Shown one piece after another: positions 1 through 10,877 of a stretch of DNA of 64,000 nucleotides. Numbering within the stretch: position 1 is the first letter of the stretch; the number at the start of each line of letters is the position of its first letter. Under the pieces are notes generated by a model. The model saw only the letters and a program-made list of their open reading frames with translations, did no database searches and was not told the DNA's origin. The position numbers and the translations under genes were made by a program. Source of the DNA: Termitomyces sp. T153 (lineage: Eukaryota; Basidiomycota; Agaricomycetes; Agaricales; Lyophyllaceae); NCBI GenBank assembly GCA_018296165.2, contig JACKQL020000084.1:124001-188000 (forward strand). The letters are read 5' to 3'.

Positions 1-238
1 CATCCTGCTTTCTACCTCCACATCCAGCCTGCACCAAACATCTGCTGCATACAGCATTGCTGGCACCACTCACCCCTTGTACAAGCACCTCACCAGTGTA
101 CCCACCACTCCTCCATTTGCCCTCACCAATCACCTCATCTGCATCATGATTGTTGTCTCCTTTCCTGCACATGCACTGCATGTTCCTTGAACCTCAGCTC
201 TTGATCAATCAGCACACCTAGAAACTTGTGCACAGCTG
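1..238 (-). pseudogene. LINE reverse transcriptase, C-terminal part
   Basis: Read on the minus strand, this stretch gives HKFLGVLIDQELRFKEHA, the conserved segment that follows the RT catalytic core in fungal LINEs. After a frame change it gives LYAADVWC around 31-57, another conserved LINE segment. It joins in frame to the RT part at 2535-3127 if the LTR at 244-2529 and one copy of its target duplication are removed. The frame change shows it is decayed. The rest of the domain lies outside the window. Confidence 0.8.
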
Positions 239-243
239 CCCCC

Positions 244-2529
244 TGTCATGACCTGCTCCCTGGACCCCTGACCTTGTTCACAACCTGCTCACTTCCCCAG
301 AGCACCCCCTGACAACCTGTTGAACTCCCCCAACCTTTGTCCACCTTCTGCACCCACTCTGGGTAACTCCAACACTTCTCCAGCAAACCCCAATGCCCCC
401 CTGGCTAACTCCAATGCCTTCCCTGAAGCTGTCAATGCTTCCCCTGACTCTCCTGAACCCCTGGGACCCTCCCCCACTGTTCCTGACTCTGGCATGCTGC
501 ACCAACTCATTTCCCTAGTTTGCCTGACCCACCCTGGAGCATCATGACAACTCCAGGATGGCCCAAATCCTCAATTGATCCTATCAGAATATCACTGCAG
601 CCTGTCCCCTGATCACAACCAACACCTGTCAACTCAGCATGGCTCTGATGAGCTCTACCACCACATCCACTGTCCCCTGGAGCTCTCCAGTAGTCAGTAT
701 ATAAGTTGTAGAGTAGCACCTTGTACTCTAGTCTTGATATTGCCTTACCTGATGTGTTTCTGATTGTTTCTGTCTTGTGTTTCATGTTCCATGTTCCATT
801 TCCCTTTCTCTCAGTCTCCCAGTTTTCTCTCAGTCTCCCAGTCTTGTCTTGTCTCTATTTCCATTATTGTTTTGTATCTCTGCTCGAATCTATTTTTGTT
901 CTCATCTCAATCTCATCTTGACTCTGTCTTGTCTCATTTGACTCCATTTCCATTATTGTGTTCGAGTCCTTTCAACCTTAATGTTAGGTTCTGCTGACCA
1001 CAGGGGCTCAGATACACTGGAGAAGTCCTTACTAGGCAGACGTGATTCCCTGCACTGACAACTGGGCACTCAGAGGTATTCCAAACACGGGGGACTTGTG
1101 AGGATAGCCAGGGGAAATTGATCCAAGCAAGTCTGGAGAGGTCTGGAGGAGTAGAGGATGAGTTGCAGGGAAGGGGGACAGGCTTGGCAGGGTTCAGGCA
1201 TAAGTCCATGTGTGAGTATTGTGGGTATGGAGGAGGCGGAGGCTACGCGGATGACAGGAGCGGAGCTGGAGTTCTAATGGGGGATCAACAGGGGTTGATG
1301 GGGTTTGGAGCCAAGTGTATAGCAGGGTCCGGGGTTGGTAACGAGTGTCGGAGGTTCGTAATCATAACTGCAGAGTTTGTGAGGATGTTATGGTCGAGAG
1401 GGCTTGGACACAATAGACAGAATCAAACGGGATGAGATGGAGTCAAACAAAACAAGACAAAGACGAGATGAAAATGAGAATAGATTCAGGCGGAGACACG
1501 GAATGATAACAAAAAGATAACAGAACAGAGATGAGATAAGACCGGGAGACTGAGAATAAGGAAAACAAGACATGGGACACAAAACATGAGAAGAAACAAT
1601 CAGGAACACATCAGGAAAGGCTGGTACATAGGGAAGTAGGTAATCTCCAGACTAGAGTATGAGGAGCTACTCTATGTCTTATATACTGACTACTGGAGAG
1701 CTTTGAGGACGTCAGCTGTGGTGGCGGGGCTTGGCGGAGTTGATGGGTGTCGCTTATGACCAGAGGGCGGGCCGCGTTGATATGTTGATGGGATCAATTG
1801 TGACGTGGTCTGTTCTGAGGTTGTTGTGATACCCCAGGATAAGTTGGGGGAGCCAGGGTGTTGAGTTGATGACATGTAATGGGGTCAGGCATGGCGGGGG
1901 AGTGGTCCCAGGGGCTCAGGAAGTTCAGGGGAAGTGCCGGCGGCTGTGGGGAAGATGTCAGAGTTGGCTAGGAGGCCATCAGAGTTAGCTGAGAATGTGT
2001 TGGAGTTAGCTGGAGTAGGTGCGGAGTGCTGGGGAAGTTTGATGAAGCATCGGGGGGGTTCCAGGGGAACGGGGTTTGTCGGGCGGTGTACGGGGCTTCA
2101 GGGAATGGGTCGTGACACTTAATGCCTTTACAAACTCCATGCTTACAATTACAAACTTCAAACACTCTTTAAACCAACTCCAGACCTTGCTATTTGCTTG
2201 GCCCCAAAACCCATCAACATCTGTTGATCCCCCATCAAGCTCTGGCTCTACTCCCATCACTCATGTAGCCTCTGCTTACCCTGCACATCCAATACTCACT
2301 TCCAGACTTGTACCTGATACCTCATCAAGTCCAACCCTTTCCCTGCAACTCATCCTAGACTTCTCCAGACCACCCCAGACTTGTTTGGATCACTCCCCCT
2401 TGCTTACCCTCACAAGTCCCCAACATCTAGACCTTCTCCAAATGTCAAGTTATCAGTGTAGAACATCTTGTCCACCTAGTAAGGATTTGCTCAGTGTAGC
2501 TGAGCCCCCATGGTCAGTGGAACCTAACA
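244..2529 (+). mobile_element. Solo LTR 'A' of LTR family 1 (interrupted)
   Basis: The element starts TGTCATGACC and ends with the family-1 terminus cctaaca (a decayed cctgaca). It contains the family's promoter block with a TATA-like sequence near 700 and the agtcttgatatt start. It is flanked by ccccc/ccacc, a 5-bp target duplication with one mismatch. It is a solo LTR: no internal region follows. It lies inside the LINE RT and is itself interrupted at 982-2117 by another LTR of the same family in inverse orientation. Without that insert it is about 1.15 kb, matching the other family-1 LTRs. CpG sites are largely lost, so it is an old copy. Confidence 0.85.
982..2117 (-). mobile_element. Solo LTR 'B' of family 1, inverted, inside LTR A
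   Basis: The reverse complement of a family-1 LTR: it begins TGTTAGGTTC (decayed TGTCAGGTTC) and ends GGTCGTGACA. Both sides carry cttaa (977-981 and 2118-2122), an exact 5-bp target duplication. Its length of 1,136 bp is almost that of the LTRs of element D. It retains more CpG than the LTR around it, as expected for the younger partner of a nest. Confidence 0.9.
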
Positions 2530-2534
2530 CCACC

Positions 2535-3127
2535 TTGATGTTTGCTCCTGCCTCCTTGATGTTTGGCCTCCTTGCTGGCTCAGACCTGCTCTGATTCTCC
2601 TGCCTCTCCACCCTTCTCCTCAAAAGTCCCATGCCCACAAACTCCTTCACCTTGTATAAGGAGTGATGTTTGTCTGCCCAGTGTACAGCCCCACCCTCTC
2701 TCTCCATCAGGTCGACAACATTCTCTACAGCTTGGTCCATGTTAATTCCCTCTGCTGCCACCACTGTATCATCTGCAAACAAAGTTGCCAGCTTGACTTC
2801 TTCCTCCCTTGTGTTCTCAATCTGGCTGGCATTGTAGAAGTTGTAACAAAATCCTGATGTGTTGCAACCCTGGTCAAGCCTGCTTTCTACTGGGATAGTT
2901 GCCAATGTGTAGTTGTCAAAATGCAATAACAGTCTGCCTTCCATCCAGCTTTGCCTCAAACAATATCACCACCTCATTTGAAACTTCCCTCTTCCTCATG
3001 TTGTGTGCCAGAACCTTGGGTGCCCTATGGGGGAAAGCACCTTTCACATCTAGAAACAGAGCTGCAACCACTTTATTGCATCTCCATGCATTCTTGATGA
3101 AAGTGGTGAGTTTGTGTAATGAGTTGC
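2535..3127 (-). pseudogene. LINE reverse transcriptase, core
   Basis: Minus-strand reading gives ALFLDVKGAFPHRAP (about 3028-3066), the first catalytic aspartate block of LINE RTs, and FADDTVVAAEG (about 2750-2781), the F/Y-x-DD catalytic box. The order is correct for reverse transcriptase. The upstream fingers region is found again at 18,943-19,300, on the far side of the LTR-family-2 insertion. The reading frame is split between two ORFs near 2959 by a frameshift or stop, so this is a dead copy. Confidence 0.85.
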
Positions 3128-4060
3128 TGATAAGACCCAACTGTCACTGAGCACTATTATTGACATCTAGAACTATGTTATCTGGGCAGCACCTGATGTG
3201 GACACAGCAACTTCATCATATGGGATCTTGCCCCAAGATCTGGAAAAACATAGCCATTGCACAGGATTTTAGCAACCACAAGACTGTTGTATCATGGGCT
3301 TCAGCATGTGGAATCTAGCCTTTAGATCTAGAATGATCAGGCTGAGACCTTCCTTAGCAATGATCACCAGTGACCTTACCTAGCAACAACAATACCTCTT
3401 CTCAAAAATGGATATATTCAAGGCCATGTGACCTCTTACTTATCATTTTTCTTGTCTTGCTTACAAACATACCTGAATGGCATCTACACTTCAGATATTG
3501 ACATTAGGTATGCTCTTTTATTGTTACCAACATTTATTATACATCTTGTTGACATTATGTACAAATACTTGGTTACCATACTGACATCCAGTATGTATCA
3601 GGCACACTTTGGCAGATGCCATTACTGGCAGCAACTGATATTTCCTTTCTAAATACTATACCTACAAACAGTATAAATACTGCCTGTACATAGAGACAAC
3701 AACCAACCAACAGAATGTTGTTCCCCTCATTAGCTCTTAGTTTGCCAGCTTCAGATTTCTTATTGCTCTCTCTCTGCACTAATAACAACTTAGCAACAAG
3801 TCTTGGTGATCTTGTCCTTGATCTAGCCTGGGTACCAACTGTGGGTGCTCTTAGTGTTTTTGTGACTTAGCAATGCTAGCAACTGTGACTAGTGACTAGT
3901 TTACATTTGTCCCCCAATTTATACTGACTTTACTTATTCCCTGTTCCCCATTCCCTTTCTATTGCTTAGTTTCCCTTTCTTAGCAACTTATCTCTTTCAT
4001 TAGCAACTCATTCTAGTGACTCTTTTGACTCTATCCCCTTTCCTTCCATTACCCAGCAAC

Positions 4061-5146
4061 TGTCACAACCTGTTTCCTGGACCCCCACACATTGCCCAAC
4101 AACCCCCCACCCCCCCAAAACCTCCCCCAACACCTTGCCAAACTTCCACAGTGCTCTGTGCCTACTCTGGCTAACTCCAATGGATCCTTAGCTAACTCCA
4201 ACAGCCCCCTGGCCAACTCTGACGTCTTCCCTGCAGTTGGCGACACTTCTCCTGGATCTCCTGAGCCCCTGGGACCATTCCTCTGCTGTGCCTGACCCTG
4301 TTACACATCATCAACTTGACACCCTAGTTCCTCCAACTTACTTTGGAGTATCATAATGACCTTGGAATGGCCCATGTCACCAATTGATCCCATCAACATA
4401 TCAACGCAGCCTGCCCTCTGATTGTAACTGACACCTGTTGACTCCATCGAGCTCTGCCAAGCCCCGCTGCCACAGCTGACATTCTCCGGAGCTCTCTAGT
4501 AGTCAGTATATAAGACATAGAGTAGCTCTTCATACTCTAGTCTTGATATTGCTTAATGTTAACTATGGTCTGATTGTTTCTCTCCCATGTTTTGTGCTCC
4601 ATGTCTTGTTTTCCTACTCTCAGTCTCCCGGTCTTGTCTTGTCTCTATTCCATTATTGTTTTTGTTATTGTTTTGTACCTCCACCTGAATCTATTCTCAT
4701 TCTCATCTCCATCTCATCTTGACTCCATCTCATTTCATTTGACTTCATCTCATTTCATTTGACTTCATCTCATTTCATTTGACTCTGTCTCATTTTGTTC
4801 AACTCTGTCTCATCTTCTTTGATCCATCTGTCTATTGTGTTCCTATCTTTCCCAACCTTAATGCCTTCATGAGCCCCACAATTACAATTATGAATCCCTG
4901 ACACTTTTTAACCAACTCTGGACCTTGCTACATGCTTAGCTCCAAACTCTATCAACCTCTATTGATCCCCCATCAAACTCCGGCTCTGCTTCCATCACTT
5001 GCATAGCCTCTAACTCCTCTGCACCCACAATACTTGCAGTGTTTTGGGACACCTCCAAATGCCCAGTTGTCAGTGCAGGGAATCATGTCTGCCTAGTAAG
5101 GACTCACCCAGTGTAGCTGAGCCCCTGTGGTCAGCAGAACCTGATA
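4061..5146 (+). repeat. 5' LTR of element C
   Basis: Starts TGTCACAACC and ends cctgata (decayed TGACA end). A TATA box lies at 4507-4513 and the predicted transcript start agtcttgatatt at 4539-4550, 32 bp downstream of the TATA. The sequence is TpG/CpA-rich where element D has CpG. Confidence 0.88.
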
Positions 5147-5147
5147 T

Positions 5148-5159
5148 AATATCAAGACT
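5148..5159 (+). promoter_or_regulatory. Self-priming primer-binding site of element C
   Basis: AATATCAAGACT directly follows the 5' LTR. It is the exact reverse complement of AGTCTTGATATT at 4539-4550, the predicted 5' end of the element's RNA. The same pair is conserved in element D. Confidence 0.75.
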
Positions 5160-5931
5160 CTACCTTATCCTGTTCATGATGTCCACACTAGCTCCATACA
5201 CATGTTTGCCAAATACTTCTGATGTCTATGGTCGACCTGTGCCTGGAAACCCTTATGATTCATATGGCCCTGCCCAATTTGCCAAGGCACATTGAGTTGC
5301 AGACCTGACACCAAATGTCCCTTCCACTCTGGTTACACTCATACAATGGCTCTCTCCATGGACACCCTCCCCACCCATGCCCAACCCTACACCACTCCTG
5401 CAGACCACCTCCCACCCTTCCCCCACCCTCTCCGCCAGCTTCACTTCACTGTGAAGGTCAACCCTGACATCACCAAAAGCAGCACACTAAACCCGCTGAT
5501 AATTTGACCCAATGATCAACAAACTTCTCCGGCACTGCACCCCCACCTCTCCAACAACAATAACACAAACCCACCATGAAAAATCACCCATTGCATGAAG
5601 AAGATCGTCAACTCCACTAGAACAACAATGAGGCCACTGAGAACATGCTTTCCTGAAGCCCACCTTTGGATCCACTAACCCACAAGCAACTCCACAAGCT
5701 GTCAGGACGAACCCAGCAAGTCTCCAACAGCATTGTAACCCAATAGCAGAACCCCGCTACCATGCCAGCAGACCATCCGACTCTTACCCGCACCCACCCC
5801 TAAGAAACTCTGCCCTCCCACACTAGCTCTGCCATCATTGGAATCAAGCTCAAGCCAGTAACCCCACCAACAACAGAGCAAGATCTCAAGACTGACGCTA
5901 CGCCCAACTCCAGAAACCACTTCCAGAGTCA

Positions 5932-5936
5932 GTTAG
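5932..5936. repeat. Target-site duplication of element D (left copy)
   Basis: gttag, repeated exactly at 12,011-12,015 on the other side of element D. Confidence 0.9.
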
Positions 5937-7069
5937 TGTCATGACCCGTTCCCCAAAACCCCGCACATCGTCCATCAAACCCCCGAACCCCCAAAAGGAC
6001 CCCCAACGCTCCGCCGAACTTCCGCCCATGCCCCGCGCCTACTTCGGCTAACTCTGATGCCTACCCGGCTAACTCCGATGGCCCCCTGGCCAACTTTGGT
6101 GCCTGCCCTGCAGCCACTGACACTTACCCTGGGCTTCCCAAACCCCAAGAACCACCCCCGCTACTCCTGATCTTTGCCACCCATCATTAACTCAACACCC
6201 TGCTTCCTCCGACCTATTCCGGAGTATCACGACAACCTCGGGGCAACCCGCGTTCTCCAATGATCCCATCAACGTATCAGCGCGGCACAATCTTCGATCA
6301 CAACCGACACCCGCCCACTCTGTCAAGCCCTGCCAAGCCCCGCCGCCACAGCCGACGTACCCTGAAGTCCTCCGGTAGTCAGTATATAAGTCATTGAGTA
6401 GCTCTTCGTACTCTAGTCTTGATATTGCTTAACGTTACCTATGGTCTGATTGTTTCCTTTTCGTGTTTTGTGTTTTGTGTCCCAGTCTCCTTACTCTCCG
6501 TCTCCCAGTCTTATCTCAGTCTCCCGGTCTTGTCTTGTCTCCATTTCGTTATCGTTCTCGTTATCGTTTCGTATCTCCACTCGAATCTACTCCTGTTCCA
6601 TATTGTCTCGTCCGACGCTGTCTTGGTGACTCCATCAGACCATTGTGCCCAAGTCTTCATCAACCCTAACGACCTCACGAACTCCGCGATTACGATTACA
6701 AACCCCGACACTCCTTTACCAGGTCCGAACCTCACTCTTCGCTCGGTCCTGGACTCCATCAGCTCCAAATGATCTCCCATCAAACCCCGGCTCTGCCCCC
6801 ATCAATCACACAGCCACCTACTCCCTTGCTTCCGCAAATCTCCCGTACGGCCTTCTGCCTGAACCCTGCCAAGACCGTCTCGTTTCCCCACAATCCGACT
6901 TCTCCGGACCTTCCCGGATCTGTCTGGACCACATCTCCCCAACTACCTGTGCAACCCACCCGGACCCAGAACGTCTTTGAGTGTTTGGTTACCAATGCAG
7001 GGGAATCACACCCGCCTAGTAAGGACTCACCAAGTGCAGCTGAGCCCCCGGGGTCAGCGGAACCTGACA
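5937..7069 (+). repeat. 5' LTR of element D
   Basis: 1,133 bp, the same length as the 3' LTR. By eye I count roughly 28 differences from the 3' LTR, almost all transitions at CpG positions. TATA box at 6383-6389. Confidence 0.92.
6383..6426 (+). promoter_or_regulatory. Promoter and transcript start of element D
   Basis: TATATAA at 6383-6389 is followed 32 bp later by AGTCTTGATATT (6415-6426). This block is the most conserved part of all family-1 LTRs in the window. The predicted start at A6415 is inferred from TATA spacing and from complementarity to the primer-binding site at 7071-7082. Confidence 0.7.
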
Positions 7070-7070
7070 T

Positions 7071-7082
7071 AATATCAAGACT
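7071..7082 (+). promoter_or_regulatory. Self-priming primer-binding site of element D
   Basis: AATATCAAGACT begins one base after the 5' LTR. It is a perfect 12-nt complement of the predicted first 12 nt of the element's own RNA (6415-6426). This is the arrangement known for the Tf1/sushi group of Gypsy elements, in which the RNA 5' end folds back as primer in place of a tRNA. Confidence 0.75.
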
Positions 7083-7989
7083 CTACCTTACCCCGTCTGT
7101 GATGCCCGCATTATCCCTGCACACACGATCAAATGACTCCGATGTCTATGGTCTACCTGTGCCGGGGAACCCTTATGATTCATACGGCCCTGCCCAATTT
7201 GCCGAGGCACATTGAGTCGCGGATCCGACACCAAACGTCCTCTCCGCTCCGGTTACCTTCATACAACGGCTCCCTCCACGGACACCCTCCCCAACTCACA
7301 CCCAACTCCCAACCCCTCGCGCAAACCGTCAAATCATCTTCCACCCCACTCCTACACTCTCTGCCAACTCCGCTCTCTCGCACAAAGTTGGCCCCGACAT
7401 CACCCAAAGAATAATATCCTAAAGCCTGGCGACCCTCTGATCAAATGAGCAACAATGTCTCCGGCACCGCGCCAACCCTCCAACCAACAATAATGCCAAC
7501 CCGCCATGGAACAGTCACCCACTGCACAAGGATCGCCAGCCACGAAGAGACCACTGAGAACGTGCTTCCCTGGAAGCCCGCCTGTGGATCCACCAACCCA
7601 CCAGCAACCAAGAACCTCAGACCTAGGCTAGGCTCCAACCCTGACCGGCTTCCGGACCTCGATCAATCGGCCGTCACCTCCACCCAACAAATGAAGGGGC
7701 CCCGACTCCCCCGACCCGACCCCGACAACCCTGGAACAAGACCAAAACATCCCCGAGCCTCTAGACGTTAATAAGGAGAATCACGGCACCCCACTCCTGA
7801 CAAGGGACAACTCCGGACCACGCCGCTAGTTCACCACCCTCCCCCACACAATCCGGAGCCCCCGACAATGAGGACCCTGGACGCCAAAACCCCCCCGCAT
7901 GCCACCCCCGAGCTTAAACTCCACCACCAGACTACATTACCTCCCACAAAGGAAATCCCCAGCATAGGAGCCACCCCGAACTAACTATA

Positions 7990-8076
7990 GGAAAAAGGAC
8001 CCTATATGAAGTAGTTCCCTAAGTACTCTAAATTCGCTGACATGTTCATATAAGGGAGAAGCCCCACCATTATCCA
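7990..8076 (+). promoter_or_regulatory. Conserved internal block with TATA-like sequence in element D
   Basis: This ~85-bp block contains gaagtagttccct, gctgacatgttcatataagg and gccccaccat. It recurs in element C at about 12,428-12,537 and, degenerate, at 12,930-13,005. It is the best-conserved part of the otherwise non-coding plus-strand internal region. A TATA-like catataagg suggests an internal promoter or RNA element. The function is inferred only. Confidence 0.4.
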
Positions 8077-9536
8077 GAAAACAACGATGGGCCGTTTAAG
8101 CGACCCGACGGCCCAAAGGGCGCGCGCTCCGATATCCTCAAAGGACCTCCCCCACCTGGCTCGTCAACCCAAACAACCCCGCGCCAGCCCAAAACTGTCC
8201 CACTCAGGCCCTCCGAACCCTTCAACACAGCTCCGGACCCTGGCGACACGGCTCCAGGGCCTCCGCTCCGACCATGACATTTGACCAAGAAAACTCACGG
8301 CACCAGCTCGACAATGATGCCCTGGTAGCCCCAACCCTGCGACAAAGATCACCACCCGCTCCGAATCCCGTCCCTACACCGGAATATGTCCGCCGAACAG
8401 GGACCACATCATCGGAGCCTCCAGAAAAGCGGGCAGTGCCTCTCCCCACTGCCACCCCCACACTTACAACAATCTCCGGGCCGCTCCGGAACACAAATGA
8501 AGAGCGGCCTCGACCCTGCCACATCTCCTGGGGAACCCTACTCCAGTGCCTCCCCTCGGCCGACCTCCCCACCACCCCCAACAACCGTGAACAACCAACA
8601 AATCCCCACCGAGTGACCCTTGTGTCGACTCCGGGACCACCCACTCCCTCCCCGATGAAGGAACCACCGACCCCCGGACCTCCGAACTCAAGGAAGTATT
8701 AGAAATATGTAAGACCCCCTTTGTCCGTCTCGGGCTTACCTTTGGTCAGGAGAGCAATATCATGTAGATGATCCGGGACCGCAAAATTTGCCCCCGGACC
8801 CAAAGGAACTGGTTGGGACTGATCATTCCGCATCCTACCCCCTCGGTCATCAACACTCCGGAGCACACCAAAGCGCCACCCGAAGCGTGCCCGCCCACAG
8901 ACGCAACACTCCGGAACACAACCCCAACCCAGACCAACTATACCGCGAGGATGAACCTCGCCTCACCCAACCCCGCCAATGAAAGAGGCCCCACCGCCCT
9001 CGCCACCAGTGCCAGCATAAGGGGCAGACCATGGAGAGACCCCCATTACCCCCCGCCAACCGCACTGCCAAGACAATTAAAGCCCCAAACCCGTTGGGCA
9101 CCGTGAAAAATTCGAAGGCCCACCCTCCACTACCAATACGGCGCACGTCCCCTACAACCCCAGTCGGAATTTCTGAGAATTGAACTCAATGACACCGCCT
9201 GAAATGCCGGGGACCCCCACCGGAGAACTCCCACCACCCCCGCCAGACCTCGGGAGCCCTCCTGCCATGCCCTGCCCCGTCCCGACGAACCCCGGGACTA
9301 GCCAGCGCAGACGGCACTAGCGGGCATAACGCCCGCCTCTGGACTCACTAGGGATTCAACTCCCTCTCACACCCCTGCGTGTCTCGCTTACTTCACCCTC
9401 ATACAAAACTAAAATCTTACTTCGCACGCCCAGGGACCAAGAAAACACATGTTTGCGTACAAAAAATTATTCTATATACAATAGGCGGGGAAGGCAGCAA
9501 GTCCGAGAGCGACAAGAAACGAGGCTCACACCCATC

Positions 9537-10667
9537 TCACTCCCTCCCCGGACCCCCCGGCAACCCAACCCCCAGGTCGACCTCCATCTGGGCCCGCACC
9601 ACCGCTAGGATCTCCACCAACCCCAGCAATGCCTTCCCTGCGTCGGCCGCCACCTCCCACCACAATCCCGGGGCCACCGCATTGCGCCGCCGATGCCCCG
9701 CCAGCAACCTCTCCAACCGCGCCATCCCCTGCTGCAACTCCGGAGGCTGGACTGCGGACCCCTGCGTCAACCCGTCCTGAATCAACGCGAACGCCGCGGA
9801 GGCACCGTCCAAGAGGACCCGATGCTCCCGCACCCAGCCTAAACTCAGAAAATGAACCGTCAATAACAAACAGAGGAACGGGAGACAACTCACAAAGGAT
9901 CCCCGCGCGACCCGAGGCGGCCTCATTGGCCAACCAATCCTCCCTCCGCCTCGCCGCCTCCAGCTCCGCCCACAACTCATCCCCCTCCAGAACTCGTCCC
10001 CGCCCCTCCGCTTCCCCCGCGGGCTGCCCCTCCACCTGCGCCAGACGCTCCCGCAAACCCTGCACCTCTAGCGCTTGCTCCGTCGCCATGCGCACCGAAG
10101 TATTCCTCTCCTGCTCCATCACTTCCTTCTCCGTCCGCGCCGCGTCACGATCCTCCCTCGCCCGTCGGAGCTCACCCTCCTGTACTGCCAACGACGTCGT
10201 CAAGGCCTCCACCTGCTTGCGAAGGAAGACCTCCGTGATTGAAGGAATCGGTGCGGGGGGACTCGACAACCGCTCCGAGGGGACGCCCGGGACAGGAGAA
10301 AAGAGGGAGGACTCCGGAGGCCCCGCTGACAACTCACGCCCACGCGGCCTCTTGCTGGGTCCCGCCCCCGAGGGCGGGGAAGCTCGACGCTTCCCCCAAA
10401 CCATCGCTGAGGACGCCCCCTTCCCCTTTGGCACCGCGGGATGAAACTTGGTCCGCTTCGGAACCCCCGGAAAATCCACCACTACTACTACGGACGATTC
10501 TACAGGAACCCCGTCAACTATCCCGAATGGAAAAGTCGACAACACTTACAACTCCGGTCCCTAACGCTACCCTGGCACCGACGCTCGAACTCCTCACCCC
10601 CACTGTCATACACCACCACCTCGTCTAAATCGGCGGGAGAAACCACTGGAACGCTGGGGGAAGACAT
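9537..10667 (-). CDS. Antisense coiled-coil protein carried by element D (3 exons)
   Basis: A spliced gene runs against the direction of its host element. Exons on the minus strand are 10,667-10,550, 10,487-9894 and 9838-9537. The introns are 10,488-10,549 (a 32-nt alternative, 10,518-10,549, also keeps frame) and 9839-9893, each with GT..AG ends. The predicted product is about 337 aa. It starts MSSPSVPVVSPADLDEVVVY, then an acidic segment, a basic nuclear-localisation-like stretch (KRPRGRE), a heptad-rich coiled coil (QVEALTTSLAVQEGELRRA onward), and a C-terminal block containing ARLERLLAGHRRRNAV. There is no gag, protease or polymerase motif. It resembles proteins repeated in agaricomycete genomes whose role I do not know. 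A structural or regulatory role for the element is possible, as is a captured host gene. No stops or frameshifts interrupt it. Confidence 0.7.
9839..9893 (-). other. Intron 2 of the antisense gene of element D
   Basis: 55 nt, GTGAGT...TTTAG, phase 1. Skipping it joins two reading frames of the coiled-coil protein exactly, while reading through it shifts into a low-complexity frame. An intron in this orientation means the gene can only be expressed from the strand opposite to the retroelement RNA. It would be kept when the plus-strand RNA is reverse transcribed. Confidence 0.7.
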
Positions 10668-10863
10668 GACAAAATTTGGGAAACCCCGGGGCACGCCCAA
10701 AGCTTTTAATTGATTGAGGAGGACCCTGACAAAACGGCGGCCACGCTTCGACTTCATCTCCCATGCCACTATCACTTGCTGCAGATTGATCAATATTGCT
10801 CGGCTTTGACTCCCACGCCCCGCCAATCCCCGTCCTGCCCCGCGTCTTGAAGGGTCTCGACGC

Positions 10864-10877
10864 TGAAAGGGGGGTGA
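10864..10877 (+). promoter_or_regulatory. Polypurine tract of element D
   Basis: tgaaaggggggtga ends immediately before the 3' LTR (10,878), the position required for plus-strand priming. Element C has the near-identical gaaagggggtga at 17,580-17,591. Confidence 0.75.

Noticed and set aside
3428..3788. Short ORFs on both strands around 3.4-3.8 kb
   Set aside because: They lie inside the family-2 LTR promoter region and have no conserved frame.
6419..7215. Overlapping plus- and minus-strand ORFs of 68-148 aa within the 5' LTR of D (and the same at 11,360-12,015)
   Set aside because: They recur identically in both LTRs, have no domain and are broken in other family-1 LTRs. They are by-products of a non-coding LTR.
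8222..9146. Several 65-142 aa ORFs on both strands in the internal region of D
   Set aside because: GC-rich sequence gives long chance ORFs on all frames. None is conserved in element C, unlike the antisense coiled-coil gene.
9629..10444. 271-aa plus-strand ORF opposite the antisense gene
   Set aside because: Pro/Ser/Arg-rich shadow of the coiled-coil gene. The minus-strand frame has splice sites and homologous copies.
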